Shown: piece after piece, positions 19,174 to 29,093 of the stretch
How positions within the stretch are numbered: the stretch's first letter is position 1
Layout: each line of letters starts with the position of its first letter
Assembly: GCF_002797395.1 (NCBI RefSeq)
Contig: NZ_KZ454943.1
Location: 1,848,308 to 1,912,307, forward strand
Origin: Bacillus solitudinis
GTDB lineage: Bacteria > Bacillota > Bacilli > Bacillales > Bacillaceae_D
DNA: 64,000 nt
Reading direction: 5' to 3'
Made by a program: the position numbers and the translations under genes
Notes under the pieces: model-generated
Databases searched by the model: none
The model's input: only the letters and a program-made list of their open reading frames with translations
What the model was told of the DNA's origin: nothing

Positions 19174-19968
19174 TTACAAGTTTAGCTGTTGGGTTTGTTT
19201 TGCGATCTTTCGTTCTACCCAGTTCTTTAAAATGGCATTAAATTCATCGGGTTGCTTTGTTGGTATTTGATGGGTCGCTTTGGAGACGTGGATGATTTCA
19301 AGATCCTTCACACGCTTGGCATACTGCCATTGGTAAACGTGGAGATAAAAGTCACGTGAACCGTATATTAAAAGGAGTGGCACCTTTAAATTTTGTATAC
19401 GGTCGAGACAGGAATATGCTAATCCTTCTTCGTAGGCTGATTCGAGATTGATGGGATTCGTTTCTTTTACATAATTTTTTAAAAATTGAACATAAGGTTT
19501 CTCTTTAAAATGCGATTTAGACAATATTTGACCAAATAAAGGCATCCATTTATGTTTGGCTCCAAAAATTCCTATATCAAATTCCTTTTCTAAGAAAAAC
19601 GTATTTACTTCCGGAAACCCTCCACATAACAGAACTCCACTTGTTCTTTCTGGATATGTAAGGGCAAATTCTTGAGCAACGGAGCTTCCATTTGAGTATC
19701 CACAAACGACGACTTTCTCTAGCTGTAGCTTGTCAATAACTTGAAGAACATCTTCAGCCATTGAGGAAACAGTTACTCGTTCTTTCGTTCTACCACTACG
19801 CCCATTCCCTCTAAAATCTAAAAAAACAATTTGAAAAAAACTAGATAATCGCCGTTGCTGATTAAAGGTTACATGCCCCATTCCCGGTGGATGTAAAAAT
19901 ACAATCGGTGTTCCTGTTCCTTCCACTTCATAATAGATTGCAGGTCCTTTGCCTCTAGCGTATGGCAT
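19174..19968 (-). CDS. Alpha/beta hydrolase
   Basis: Alpha/beta-hydrolase fold protein of 264 residues with an HPPGMGH oxyanion motif near 26-32, FRGNGRSG near 53-60, the nucleophile elbow GYSNGS (Ser near 94), catalytic Asp in YGSRDFYL, and a C-terminal His (THQIP) near 233. The substrate is unknown; esterase or haloperoxidase-like activity is typical. ATG is preceded by AAGGGGG. It lies 12 bp downstream of a XapX-type gene, with which it may be co-transcribed. Confidence 0.88.
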   Translation of the reverse strand: MPYARGKGPAIYYEVEGTGTPIVFLHPPGMGHVTFNQQRRLSSFFQIVFLDFRGNGRSGRTKERVTVSSMAEDVLQVIDKLQLEKVVVCGYSNGSSVAQEFALTYPERTSGVLLCGGFPEVNTFFLEKEFDIGIFGAKHKWMPLFGQILSKSHFKEKPYVQFLKNYVKETNPINLESAYEEGLAYSCLDRIQNLKVPLLLIYGSRDFYLHVYQWQYAKRVKDLEIIHVSKATHQIPTKQPDEFNAILKNWVERKIAKQTQQLNL

Positions 19969-19980
19969 TATGTGTCCCCC

Positions 19981-20151
19981 TTAAATAAATGGTAGAATCC
20001 ATTGATATAGTTTAAACCCTAAGTAAATGCCAATAATCCCCAATATACCTGGTAATGCGGGCGGGGCAGGAATTGGTAATTTAATAAATGCAAATAGTAA
20101 TCCAACAATCAATCCAGCGAGTAAGGCTAATATCATTTCTTGCATACTCAT
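19981..20151 (-). CDS. XapX-type small membrane protein (DUF1427)
   Basis: Small ORF of 56 codons encoding a Gly/Pro-rich membrane protein: MILALLAGLIVGLLF, then KLPIPAPPALPGILGIIG, then IYLGFKLYQW. This pattern matches the XapX family, whose role is unknown. Two hydrophobic segments surround the conserved PIPAPPALPG loop. AAGGAAGGG lies immediately upstream of the ATG at 20151, and a second in-frame ATG at 20145 has better spacing. Confidence 0.8.
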   Translation of the reverse strand: MSMQEMILALLAGLIVGLLFAFIKLPIPAPPALPGILGIIGIYLGFKLYQWILPFI

Positions 20152-20328
20152 CCCTTCCTTTGCCCTTACTATGCCTTATTCTAAGTGCCCCTATTCGAAA
20201 TTTCATATATTTTCACAATAAGGAGGAACTATTATTTAATGAACTGGATTTGGCAATTTAACATAAATTCCCATAAACTAACTCCAAAAAAATCTCCTTC
20301 CACTTACTCGTAGAAGGAGGAGGTTGCA

Positions 20329-21999
20329 TTACATTTGCTGTGGCGCTTCAACACCAACAAGATCTAGGGCATTTTTTATAGTAATTTGGGTCGCTCGCAT
20401 CAGTGCAAGTCGAGCCTTTGATTTCGGCTCATCGTTAACATCGACGACTCGTTCTGCATTATAGAAGCTGTGTAGAGTTGATGCTAACTCATGCGCATAA
20501 TTCGTAATTCTGTGAGGAAGTTGTTTCTCTGCTGCTTCTGCAACTACTGCTGGAAACGCACCAATAGCCTTAAGAAGTTCAAATTCTTTTTCCGTTGTAA
20601 TTGGTGATAAATCGGTTGATTCTTCAAACTTGAGATTTAGTTCCTCACCTTGACGAAGCATGCTACATACACGGGCATGTGCATACTGGACATAATAAAC
20701 AGGGTTTTCATTAGATTTTGAAACAGCTAAATCCATATCGAAATCGAGATGAGAATCGGCACTACGCATCGCAAAGAAATAACGCGTTGCATCAATTCCT
20801 ACCTCTTCCATCAAATCGCGAAGTGTTACAGCTTTCCCAGTTCGCTTGCTCATCTTCACCTTTTCTCCACCTTGATACAAGCTCACCATTTGAATGATTT
20901 CTACATCCATTTGTTCTGCCTTATAACCAAGTGCTTGAATTGCTGCTCTCATACGTGGAATATAACCGTGGTGATCCGCTCCCCAAATATTAATGAGCTT
21001 ATCAAAGCCACGATTCATTTTATCCTGGTGGTACGCAATATCTGGCGTTAAGTACGTGTAGCTCCCGTCGTTTTTTATAAGGACACGATTTTTATCATCA
21101 CCGTATGTGGTTGAACGGAACCAGGTTGCTCCGTCCTCTTCAAACGTTTCACCTTTTTCTTTTAATAAAGCTAATGTTTCCTCAACTTTTCCTGTTTTAT
21201 AGAGAGAGGTTTCAGAAAACCAATTGTTAAATTCAACACGGAACTCTCGTAAATCATGTTTAATCTTATCAAGCTCTTTGTTCAATCCATACTCACGGAA
21301 AAACGCAAGACGCTCACTTTCAGGAACGTTCAGATACTTATCGCCATATTCTTTGACCAAATCCTCCCCAAACCCAATGATATCTTGGCCTTGATAACCA
21401 TCATCCGGCATCTCTTTCTCTTGTCCAAGCGCTTGGAAATAACGCGCTTCTAATGAGAGAGCAAGATTATTAATTTGATTCCCAGCATCATTAATATAAT
21501 ATTCCCTTTCAACGTCAAAGCCTGCCTTTGCAAGAACATTACAGAGCGCATCACCAACTGCAGCGCCGCGGGCATGTCCAAGGTGAAGGTTTCCTGTTGG
21601 GTTAGCTGAGACAAACTCAACCTGGAGTTTCTTGCCCTTTCCTACGTTCGTTTCACCGTAACGCTCGCCTGCCTGCAAAACTGCGGGCACAATGTCTCGT
21701 AAATAACTATTATCTAAAAAGAAATTAATAAAACCAGGTCCAGCGATATCAACTTTTTTAATAGCAGATTTCTCTTTACTTAAATGTGCCACCAATTCTT
21801 CGGCAATTTGTCTTGGCGCCTTTTTCGCAACTCTCGCAAGCTGCATTGCCATATTCGTTGCATAATCCCCGTGTGTTTTATCCTTCGGTGTCTCAAGAAC
21901 GACCTCTGGCATCGTTTTGTCTGTTGCTAAACCTGCTGCGCTTACCGCAGCGATAATTTCTTCTTTTAATTGCTGCTTAATTTGCTCGATACTATTCAT
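20329..21999 (-). CDS. argS: Arginyl-tRNA synthetase
   Basis: Class I aminoacyl-tRNA synthetase, 556 residues. An N-terminal Add-1 domain (to ~100) is followed by the HIGH-like [12 protein letters not shown] near 130-141, the KMSKS-like KMSKRTG near 365, and a C-terminal DALR anticodon-binding domain. The start overlaps the ywiB stop by 4 bp (ATGA). No T-box leader is visible, which fits an internal operon position. The ywiB-argS order matches Bacillus subtilis. Confidence 0.97.
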   Translation of the reverse strand: MNSIEQIKQQLKEEIIAAVSAAGLATDKTMPEVVLETPKDKTHGDYATNMAMQLARVAKKAPRQIAEELVAHLSKEKSAIKKVDIAGPGFINFFLDNSYLRDIVPAVLQAGERYGETNVGKGKKLQVEFVSANPTGNLHLGHARGAAVGDALCNVLAKAGFDVEREYYINDAGNQINNLALSLEARYFQALGQEKEMPDDGYQGQDIIGFGEDLVKEYGDKYLNVPESERLAFFREYGLNKELDKIKHDLREFRVEFNNWFSETSLYKTGKVEETLALLKEKGETFEEDGATWFRSTTYGDDKNRVLIKNDGSYTYLTPDIAYHQDKMNRGFDKLINIWGADHHGYIPRMRAAIQALGYKAEQMDVEIIQMVSLYQGGEKVKMSKRTGKAVTLRDLMEEVGIDATRYFFAMRSADSHLDFDMDLAVSKSNENPVYYVQYAHARVCSMLRQGEELNLKFEESTDLSPITTEKEFELLKAIGAFPAVVAEAAEKQLPHRITNYAHELASTLHSFYNAERVVDVNDEPKSKARLALMRATQITIKNALDLVGVEAPQQM

Positions 22000-22439
22000 T
22001 TTGTTTTGTCCTCCTCTAAGGTTAAACGCACCTCATGCTGGCCTGTGTCTTGTCCTTGTAAGGCAAAGCGATAGCGAAGATGAATACGTCCACGGCTTTT
22101 TCCATTTGGCCATTGTACTAGTATTTTTTCTGTCTGAGCGACCGTTTCCCACGAAGCTTCAGGAGTTACGTAGCGACCGACCGTTTTTTTGCCTGTTATA
22201 AAGGCTTGCCTCATTAAGATGACTCCTTGACGAATAAGTGTTAGCTCCTGACCGTCCCATTTCATTGTAGTTTGCACCGATTCATGCTCCGACAAGACTT
22301 CCTCAAATCTTAAGTAATCTTGGTTTCCTTTATGAAAGAGCTCACCTCGTGCAGTAAACTCGTAAGATTCTGTATGATTCTCATGCTGGATGCTCGTTTG
22401 GAAATTCAATTTAACTATTCGTTTAAGTGGTTTTTGCAT
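21996..22439 (-). CDS. ywiB: DUF1934 protein YwiB
   Basis: Conserved beta-barrel (calycin-like) protein of unknown function, 147 residues, found immediately upstream of argS in Bacilli. Features include [15 protein letters not shown] near the C-terminus and many beta-strand-like alternations. ATG at 22439 with AAGGGTG about 10 bp upstream. The 4-bp overlap with argS indicates translational coupling. Confidence 0.88.
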   Translation of the reverse strand: MQKPLKRIVKLNFQTSIQHENHTESYEFTARGELFHKGNQDYLRFEEVLSEHESVQTTMKWDGQELTLIRQGVILMRQAFITGKKTVGRYVTPEASWETVAQTEKILVQWPNGKSRGRIHLRYRFALQGQDTGQHEVRLTLEEDKTK

Positions 22440-22555
22440 TCGGCTCGCACACCCTTCTCTTTTTCAAGTTTAGCGAGTTTATAAAGGACTTGCAACATAT
22501 CGTTCAAGGAACGAGATTTCTTTTCTTGGCAAAGGTGAAAATCAAGGAGGGTTAT

Positions 22556-22630
22556 GTGCAATCCGAGGATGAAATCAACAATGACATCGAAAGGATAATG
22601 ATGAACTTAAAAGAGCTTCCTCTGTGCTAG
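22556..22630 (+). CDS. Candidate 24-codon small ORF
   Basis: A strong ribosome site (AAGGAGG, 22544-22550) is followed 5 bp later by GTG and an open frame (MQSEDEINNDIERIMMN, then LKELPLC) that looks helical and acidic, ending in TAG. An overlapping ATG at 22554 opens a 14-codon frame instead. An 8-bp inverted repeat (AGAGCTTC/GAAGCTCT) spans its end. No family is recognised; it may be a real microprotein or chance. Confidence 0.35.
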   Translation: MQSEDEINNDIERIMMNLKELPLC

Positions 22631-22683
22631 AAGAAGCTCTAGGCTGCCTGAATACTCCATAGCAGCTTCCTTATTAGTCGATG

Positions 22684-23556
22684 TCACTTTACCCAGCCAA
22701 GTAGAATTTCACGTATAAATTTACTCGCAGCAATTTGCGTTTGTTCCGAATGGTCATACGCTGGTGCTACTTCGACAAGGTCAGCTCCAATAACGTTGAT
22801 GTCAGATTCTGCAATCGCTACTATCGCTTCAAGCAATTCTTTTGATGAAATCCCGCCAGCTTCTGCCGTACCTGTACCAGGGGCATGCGAAGGATCAAGT
22901 ACATCAATATCAATCGTCACGTACACATTACGTCCAGCGAGTGTTGGAAGAATCTCTTTTAACGGTTTTGCTACTTCGAATTTTGACATATGCATGCCTG
23001 ATTCCTTTGCAAATTGAAATTCCTCTCTCATGCCTGAACGAATCCCAAATGAGTATACATTTCCAGGTCCAATTAGACCGCAAGCCTTGCGAATCGGTGT
23101 CGAATGAGAAAGAGGTTCTCCCTCGTACTCTTCTCGCAAATCAGCATGCGCATCAATATGAATAATAGCCATATCCGGATACTTTTTAAACATCGCCTTA
23201 AATATCGGCCAAGAAAGTAAATGTTCCCCTCCAAGCCCAATTGGAAACTTCCCATCTGCGATTAACTGATTAAGATAATCTTCCACCATATCAAGGCTTC
23301 GGGCTGCATTTCCAAATGGAAGTGGAATATCACCTGCATCAAAATAATTAACCTCTTCTAAATGCTTGTCCATATAAGGACTATATTCCTCTAAACCTAA
23401 CGATGCTTCACGAATACGGCTTGGACCAAAACGTGAACCAGGACGGAACGATACGGTCCAATCCATTGGCATTCCATAAATTACGGCTTGCGCGTCTTCG
23501 TAGCTAGGCTTGCTCATTATAAATACTTTTCCTGAGTAGGCTTCATCAAAACGCAT
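22684..23556 (-). CDS. speB: Agmatinase
   Basis: Ureohydrolase converting agmatine to putrescine and urea, the second step of the arginine-decarboxylase route to polyamines. The 290 residues are very close to Bacillus subtilis SpeB, with manganese-binding motifs GGEHLLSW near 108, DAHADLREEYEG near 136-147 and DIDVLDPSHAPGTG near 216-229. AAGGAGG precedes the ATG. In Bacillus subtilis speE and speB are adjacent in one operon; here a repeat array of about 860 bp separates them. Confidence 0.97.
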   Translation of the reverse strand: MRFDEAYSGKVFIMSKPSYEDAQAVIYGMPMDWTVSFRPGSRFGPSRIREASLGLEEYSPYMDKHLEEVNYFDAGDIPLPFGNAARSLDMVEDYLNQLIADGKFPIGLGGEHLLSWPIFKAMFKKYPDMAIIHIDAHADLREEYEGEPLSHSTPIRKACGLIGPGNVYSFGIRSGMREEFQFAKESGMHMSKFEVAKPLKEILPTLAGRNVYVTIDIDVLDPSHAPGTGTAEAGGISSKELLEAIVAIAESDINVIGADLVEVAPAYDHSEQTQIAASKFIREILLGWVK

Positions 23557-23625
23557 TGACGTTCCTCCTTGTATCTAATTTAATTACAGCCAATTCTCAT
23601 TTGGCTGCTTGGTTAGTAAACTGAT

Positions 23626-24486
23626 CCGGCTTCGCTCGGCTGTCGTCGCTACTCGCGACTATCAAACCCTAAGGTCAAGTGATTAGCCGGCTTTGCTCGG
23701 CTGTCGTCGCTACTCGCGACTATCCGCTCGGCTGTCGTCGCTACTCGCGACTATCAAACCCTAAGGTCAAGTGATTAGCCGGCTTCGCTCGGCTGTCGTC
23801 GCTACTCGCGACTATCAAACCCTAAGGTCAAGTGATTAGCCGGCTTTGCTCGGCTGTCGTCGCTACTCGCGACTATCCTACCCCAAGGTCAAGTGATTAG
23901 CCGGCGTTGCTCGCCTGTCGTCGCTACTCGCGACTATCCTACCCCAAGGTCAAGTGATTAGCCGGCGTTGCTCGCCTGTCGTCGCTACTCGCGACTATCC
24001 TACCCCAAGGTCAAGTGATTAGCCGGCGTTGCTCGCCTGTCGTCGCTACTCGCGACTATCCTACCCCAAGGTCAAGTGATTAGCCGGCGTTGCTCGCCTG
24101 TCGTCGCTACTCGCGACTATCCTACCCCAAGGTCAAGTGATTAGCCGGCGTTGCTCGCCTGTCGTCGCTACTCGCGACTATCCTACCCCAAGGTCAAGTG
24201 ATTAGCCGGCGTTGCTCGCCTGTCGTCGCTACTCGCGACTATCCTACCCCAAGGTCAAGTGATTAGCCGGCGTTGCTCGCCTGTCGTCGCTACTCGCGAC
24301 TATCCTACCCCAAGGTCAAGTGATTAGCCGGCTTCGCTCGGCTGTCGTCGCTACTCGCGACTATCAAACCCTAAGGTCAAGTGATTAGCCGGCTTTGCTC
24401 GGCTGTCGTCGCTACTCGCGACTATCAAACCCTAAGGTCAAGTGATTAGCCGGCTTTGCTCGGCTGTCGTCGCTACTCGCGACTAT
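23626..24486. repeat. Tandem array of 61-bp repeats between speE and speB
   Basis: Twelve full 61-bp units plus partial ones: full units start at 23626, 23779, 23840, 23901, 23962, 24023, 24084, 24145, 24206, 24267, 24328 and 24389. A 38-bp partial (23687) is followed by a 54-bp partial (23725), and a 37-bp partial begins at 24450. The seven units from 23901 to 24327 are identical and differ from the flanking type. Each unit carries two small hairpins: GTCGC-TACTC-GCGAC, and either AGCCG/CGGCT or GGCG/CGCC depending on the type. Stops in all frames and the non-triplet period argue against coding. There are no spacers, so it is not a CRISPR. Confidence 0.97.
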
Positions 24487-25307
24487 ACTAAATCCGCAAC
24501 AAATTTCGGCAGGGCGAATGCTGCTTTGTGGAGGTCTTTTGTGTAGTATTTTGTTTCAATTTCATGGAAGCGCTCATTCGCTACCTCTAGTGGATCATGC
24601 TTTTTGGATCCAATTGTAAATGTCCAAAGACCACTTGGATACGTCGGGACATTTGCTGTGTAGAGACGTGTAATTGGAAAAATTTCTTTTACATCGCGCT
24701 GTACTTTTGCAATTAAGTCTGGTGTAAACCACGGGTTGTCTGACTGTGCAACAAAAATCCCATCTTCCTTAAGCGCTCTTGAAATCCCCTCATAGAAACC
24801 CTTTTCAAACAATTTCGCTGCTGGGCCTACTGGCTCTGTTGAGTCCACCATAATCACGTCATAGGCATTTTCAGCCTTTGCTATATGCATGAAACCATCA
24901 TCTACTTGTACATCCACGCGTGCATCATCTAATGCTCCTGCAATCGTAGGTAAGTATTTTTTTGAGTACTCGATAACCTTACCATCTATTTCAACGAGCG
25001 TTGCTTTCTCTACAGAAGGATGCTTCAATACTTCGCGAATGACTCCACCATCTCCCCCACCAACAACTAGAACATGTTTAGGATTTGGGTGTGTAAATAA
25101 CGGAACATGGGCAACCATTTCGTGGTAGACAAACTCATCCTTCTCGGTTGTCATAACCATGCCATCAAGAATAAGCATGTTTCCAAATTCCTCTGTTTCT
25201 ACGACATCTAGCTGTTGAAATTCTGTTTTTTCCGTATGTAACGTCCGTTTAATTTTTGCTGTAATTCCATAACGCTCTGTTTGTTTTTCTGTAAACCATA
25301 ATTCCAT
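24483..25307 (-). CDS. speE: Spermidine synthase
   Basis: Transfers the aminopropyl group of decarboxylated S-adenosylmethionine to putrescine. The 274 residues include the SAM-type motif [12 protein letters not shown] near 82-93, DDGFMHI, and the gatekeeping segment DSTEPVGPA near 153-161. The start is the ATG of [14 protein letters not shown] with GAGGTG 8 bp upstream; the longer frame is not conserved. The stop codon (24483-24485) lies inside the last partial repeat of the 61-bp array, so the array has replaced the natural 3' end of the gene or abuts it exactly. Confidence 0.96.
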   Translation of the reverse strand: MELWFTEKQTERYGITAKIKRTLHTEKTEFQQLDVVETEEFGNMLILDGMVMTTEKDEFVYHEMVAHVPLFTHPNPKHVLVVGGGDGGVIREVLKHPSVEKATLVEIDGKVIEYSKKYLPTIAGALDDARVDVQVDDGFMHIAKAENAYDVIMVDSTEPVGPAAKLFEKGFYEGISRALKEDGIFVAQSDNPWFTPDLIAKVQRDVKEIFPITRLYTANVPTYPSGLWTFTIGSKKHDPLEVANERFHEIETKYYTKDLHKAAFALPKFVADLV

Positions 25308-25517
25308 CACTGCTTCACCTCTATTAGTTTTTTTCTCTCTATAAGGATGTTCAAATCCTCTACTACCTAACCTCTTATCGACTATAACAAATGAAAGTAT
25401 ATAGTAATTGGCTAAAAATGCAAACAAAAATTTATCATACTCTAGATATGTTTAAAAACCATGTTTTCTACCAATCCTAGTCATAGATACAGCGAATCTA
25501 GTGAAGAGGTGACAGAC

Positions 25518-27587
25518 ATGGAAGTCATCATAGACCGACGGACGAAACGCCGTAGACGATGGTTTCGTCTATTATTTCGACTTGCATTATTAATGCTTGT
25601 TCTATCAGCGGCTGGTGCCGTTTCCTTACTTTCTTATACAAAAATGCAAGGACCTCCACCATTGAATGTCTCGCAGACAACGGTTTTCTTAGGAGCGGAT
25701 GACTCGACAATTGGAGAAAGTCATCAAGGTGAGAATCGTTACTGGGTGGAACTCTCATCCATTTCTCCTTACGTGCGTGATGCCACAATTTCTATTGAGG
25801 ATCGTAAATTTTATACTCATTTCGGGTTTGATCCAAACCGAATAGGCGGGGCGATTATTGCTAATCTGCGTTCCGGAAGAAAGTCCCAGGGTGCGAGTAC
25901 GATTACACAGCAATACGCACGAAACCTTTATTTAAGTCATGATAAAACATGGGCAAGAAAATGGAATGAACTTATATATTCTCTACGTTTAGAAATGAAC
26001 TATGAAAAAGACAAAATCTTCGAAGGCTACTTAAACACCGTTTATTATGGACACGGTGCGTATGGTATCGAAGCCGCCTCACACCACTTTTTCGGTAAAA
26101 GTGCTGAGCATTTAACATTAGCCGAAGCGAGCATGCTAGCAGGTATCCCTAAAGGTCCAAGCTATTATTCGCCATTTTTTGATTATGATCGCGCGAAGAA
26201 ACGCCAAAAGGTCGTCTTGCAATCAATGGTTACAAATGGTGTCATCACACAAGCCCAAGCAAATGATGCTAAAGTGGAAGAACTTAACTTTGTTCGAGAA
26301 GAGCTTCACCATGCTGCTTCGGTCGGTCCATATTTTCAAGATATCGTCGAACGACAGCTTATTGAAGATATTGGCATTGATCAAGCCTTGCTTGAAGCTG
26401 GAGGTCTTAAAATCTACACAACACTTGACCCTGACATACAGGCAGAAGCTGAACGCTGGGTTGCTGCAGAGATGCCAGATACAGAATTACAAACAGCATT
26501 AGTCGCTATGAATCCGCGAACCGGTGATGTTCAAGCGCTTGTTGGCGGGAAAAGCTATGGAGAAAGTCCTTATAATCGTGCCATACAAGCACAACGCTCA
26601 CCTGGTTCAACTTTTAAACCGTTCTTATATTATGCGGCACTTGAAAATGGTTTTACAGCCGCATCAACTCTACTCAGTGAACCGACTACCTTTACTTATG
26701 ATGACGGACGGTCTGAGTATTCGCCACGAAATTTCAACGATCGCTATGCTCATGACTTTATTACATTATTACAAGCGATAGCGTTTTCAGATAATATATT
26801 TGCTGTGAAAACGCATTTGCTTCTAGGTACTGACAAACTCGTGGAACTAGCACAGCGTGTTGGTATTGAGAGTCCTCTAGGTGAATTACCTTCGCTTGCT
26901 CTCGGTACACTACCTGTCAATGTCCTTGAAATGGTTCGCGGTTATAGTTCTTTTGCCAATGGAGGCCAACTTGTTAAGCCTCGCTTTATCCGTAAAGTCG
27001 TGGATGCCCAAGGCCAGGTTCTCTATGAAAATGAACCTGAATTAGAGCAGATTCTCGATCCACGCTTAACGTTTATTTTAACGGATTTAATGAAAGGCAT
27101 GTTTGACCCCTATTTAAATGCACACTCTTCTGTCACAGGTGGATCAATCGCCCATCTCGTAAGCCGACCAGTTGCCGGGAAATCCGGATCGACGTCTACC
27201 GATAGCTGGATGATTGGATATACCCCCCAGCTAGTTACAGGAGTTTGGGTCGGTTACGATCAAGGACAGAAGCTTAATCATGGCACGGATGGGCAAATTG
27301 CCAAACGCATTTGGGCGAATTTCATGGAGCATTCCCATAAAGACCAACTTAAATTAAACTTTCACCAGCCAAAGGGTGTCGTTGGCGTAAGCGTAAATCC
27401 GGAAAATGGCTTACTTGCGACAGATTCCTGTCCAACCCATCGAATCACCTATTTCCTTGAAGGCACAGAACCGGTGAAGGAATGCCCTGAACCAGATGCT
27501 GACCAAGAAGAAATCGAAGCGATTAACGAGGAAGGACATGCAAAGGAACGCTTCCTTGACCGCTTTATTAAATGGTTTGGTCATTAA
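25518..27587 (+). CDS. pbpG: Class A penicillin-binding protein, PbpG type
   Basis: Bifunctional peptidoglycan glycosyltransferase/transpeptidase, 689 residues. A cytoplasmic Arg-rich tail and one TM helix (about 18-40) precede the GT51 domain (Glu94 in EDRKFYTHFG, GASTITQQ at 125-132). The transpeptidase domain has Ser364 in SPGSTFKP, SDN at 424-426 and KSGS at 555-558. The start has GAGGTG 6 bp upstream. In Bacillus subtilis the gene next to speE is pbpG (ywhE), a forespore-expressed PBP; no clear sigma-F/G promoter was found here. Confidence 0.93.
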   Translation: MEVIIDRRTKRRRRWFRLLFRLALLMLVLSAAGAVSLLSYTKMQGPPPLNVSQTTVFLGADDSTIGESHQGENRYWVELSSISPYVRDATISIEDRKFYTHFGFDPNRIGGAIIANLRSGRKSQGASTITQQYARNLYLSHDKTWARKWNELIYSLRLEMNYEKDKIFEGYLNTVYYGHGAYGIEAASHHFFGKSAEHLTLAEASMLAGIPKGPSYYSPFFDYDRAKKRQKVVLQSMVTNGVITQAQANDAKVEELNFVREELHHAASVGPYFQDIVERQLIEDIGIDQALLEAGGLKIYTTLDPDIQAEAERWVAAEMPDTELQTALVAMNPRTGDVQALVGGKSYGESPYNRAIQAQRSPGSTFKPFLYYAALENGFTAASTLLSEPTTFTYDDGRSEYSPRNFNDRYAHDFITLLQAIAFSDNIFAVKTHLLLGTDKLVELAQRVGIESPLGELPSLALGTLPVNVLEMVRGYSSFANGGQLVKPRFIRKVVDAQGQVLYENEPELEQILDPRLTFILTDLMKGMFDPYLNAHSSVTGGSIAHLVSRPVAGKSGSTSTDSWMIGYTPQLVTGVWVGYDQGQKLNHGTDGQIAKRIWANFMEHSHKDQLKLNFHQPKGVVGVSVNPENGLLATDSCPTHRITYFLEGTEPVKECPEPDADQEEIEAINEEGHAKERFLDRFIKWFGH

Positions 27588-27630
27588 CGGCCTATTTTTG
27601 AAAGTAATTCAGTACCGCCACCTCAAAGAA

Positions 27631-27655
27631 GAGGCTACTGCAAACTGGTAGCCTC
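27631..27655. terminator. Hairpin after pbpG
   Basis: GAGGCTAC (27631-27638) pairs with GTAGCCTC (27648-27655). No U-run follows. It lies 44 bp after the pbpG stop in a 326-bp interval that contains no gene. Confidence 0.4.
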
Positions 27656-27744
27656 GACATTACCTCTATGTGTCGTCAATTCAATGACATGTTGTATAAC
27701 TTCATCAAGATGCTCTATTTTAATTTATATAAATCCCAGAAATG

Positions 27745-27778
27745 AAAAAGCGTGAAGGGCTCACCCCTCACGCTTTTT
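27745..27778. terminator. Bidirectional terminator pbpG / ywhD
   Basis: AAAAAGCGTGAAGGG (27745-27759) pairs with 27764-27778 with one mismatch and has T5 on either strand. It serves convergent pbpG and ywhD. Confidence 0.85.
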
Positions 27779-27913
27779 CGTGTCCTAGTATAAATGTTTA
27801 TACTACTTTCAAGTTTACTCCGTCTTTTCAAAAAGCTCAATAGCCCAACAGAGTGTTCGGAAATCGTTCAAAGTTCAGCAAATTTAGGTCTTTACAAACC
27901 AAAATATATTGTT

Positions 27914-28444
27914 CTATTTACTACCAAGCAACTCTTGGTGTAGCTTTTCCTCAGACCGGTCCCACATCTCTTCACTATACCCTTTTAGGAATTCTCCTAA
28001 GATTTTCTTTGATGTGTCATCCATATGGTCAACTAGAATATGACCTTTTAAGGATTTATCCATTTTATTCACATGATCTGGTAAGCTTTTATACCCTCGA
28101 CGAATGTCTATATCTACCGTCATTTCACAGCCGGCCACTCCACCGTAATAGGGCTGACCTTCTTTGTAAAGGATCGAGACCCATACAAGCCAATACAGCT
28201 TTCCGTTTGGTACTTCCTCCTTGTTTTTCAGAAACTTAATTCGTTTTTCAACAGCAGATCGTGCATGCAGGGCCCCCATATCGATGAAGGCTTCTCCTTC
28301 TTTAGGGTCAACAAAAACAGGTGAAACATTGTCAAGGTTCATAACTCCTGCACCATAACCACCATGACCACCAGTAGAATCACCACTTAAAATGGTAAAA
28401 CCACCTGTTTTCTTTTTTAAGTTATCATTATTTAAAAGATCCAT
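27914..28444 (-). CDS. ywhD: YwhD family protein
   Basis: Conserved Bacillus protein of unknown function, 176 residues, matching YwhD (GGFTILSGDSTGGHGGYGAG near 15-34; GGVAGCEMTVD near 112-122). No membrane or signal segment is seen. The start is the ATG of MDLLNNDN with AAGGAA 8 bp upstream. The neighbours ywgA and ywfO also lie nearby in Bacillus subtilis. Confidence 0.88.
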   Translation of the reverse strand: MDLLNNDNLKKKTGGFTILSGDSTGGHGGYGAGVMNLDNVSPVFVDPKEGEAFIDMGALHARSAVEKRIKFLKNKEEVPNGKLYWLVWVSILYKEGQPYYGGVAGCEMTVDIDIRRGYKSLPDHVNKMDKSLKGHILVDHMDDTSKKILGEFLKGYSEEMWDRSEEKLHQELLGSK

Positions 28445-28572
28445 TCGGTTCATTCCTTTCTGTATTTCGCACCTTGTTTTTATACTGTTCATTATACCAT
28501 TTCAACCCTCTCTCTGGAAATCAAGACAAACCCACTCTAACAAGAAATGGGTTTGTTCTTTTTAAATCGTAT

Positions 28573-29079
28573 TCAAAAGGGGGTAATAACTTTAAGGGCT
28601 TCAATATATTGATACGCCTCATCAATATCGGCTTGACTATAATTTTGTTTTCGCTTTAACGTAAAAACCTTTTCTGTCACTTCTTCCTTTGATAACTCCT
28701 CAAAGTATAGAAGAGTGGAAACGAGCTCAAGAAACCTTGAACTCTGTTCATTCAAGCTGTCAACTAATGCCTTTGAATCAGGTAAATCATACTCATAAAG
28801 CTCTAGAAATCTCGTTCCTTCCTTTGATAACGAATAGCGATATTGATAATAGTTCCCTTTATTTTCTTTGATTTCATCAACAAACCCTAGATTACAGAGC
28901 TCCTCAACTCGAAGCGTCAATTCATCTGAGTAGGGGCCGAACATATGAAATTTATAGCGCTCAGAAAATGGGATGTCCATCTTTTTAGCAATATAGATGA
29001 TTTTCTGAAGCTTTTTCCGTCCGATGACTTCACCTGCTTGCAAAAAAAGCGCCATTATCTTTGCATGGTCCTTTAACAA
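28573..29079 (-). CDS. ywgA: YwgA family protein
   Basis: 168-residue protein of unknown function matching YwgA. The N-terminal part (LFLQAGEVIGRKKLQKIIYI, then KYKFHMFGPYSDEL-like) resembles the winged-helix/Panacea-type fold found in some antitoxin and phage-derived proteins. It follows ywfO by 14 bp on the same strand, implying co-transcription. Confidence 0.85.
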   Translation of the reverse strand: MLKDHAKIMALFLQAGEVIGRKKLQKIIYIAKKMDIPFSERYKFHMFGPYSDELTLRVEELCNLGFVDEIKENKGNYYQYRYSLSKEGTRFLELYEYDLPDSKALVDSLNEQSSRFLELVSTLLYFEELSKEEVTEKVFTLKRKQNYSQADIDEAYQYIEALKVITPF

Positions 29080-29093
29080 CCCTTTCTCCCCCT

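Noticed and set aside
22000-22683. T-box leader for argS
   Set aside because: argS starts within the ywiB stop codon; no T-box consensus or antiterminator is present upstream of ywiB.
23626-24486. CRISPR array
   Set aside because: Units are directly adjacent 61-bp repeats with no variable spacers, and no cas genes are present.
23626-24486. Repeat protein encoded by the array
   Set aside because: The period is not a multiple of three and every frame is stopped (TAA, TGA and TAG within each unit).
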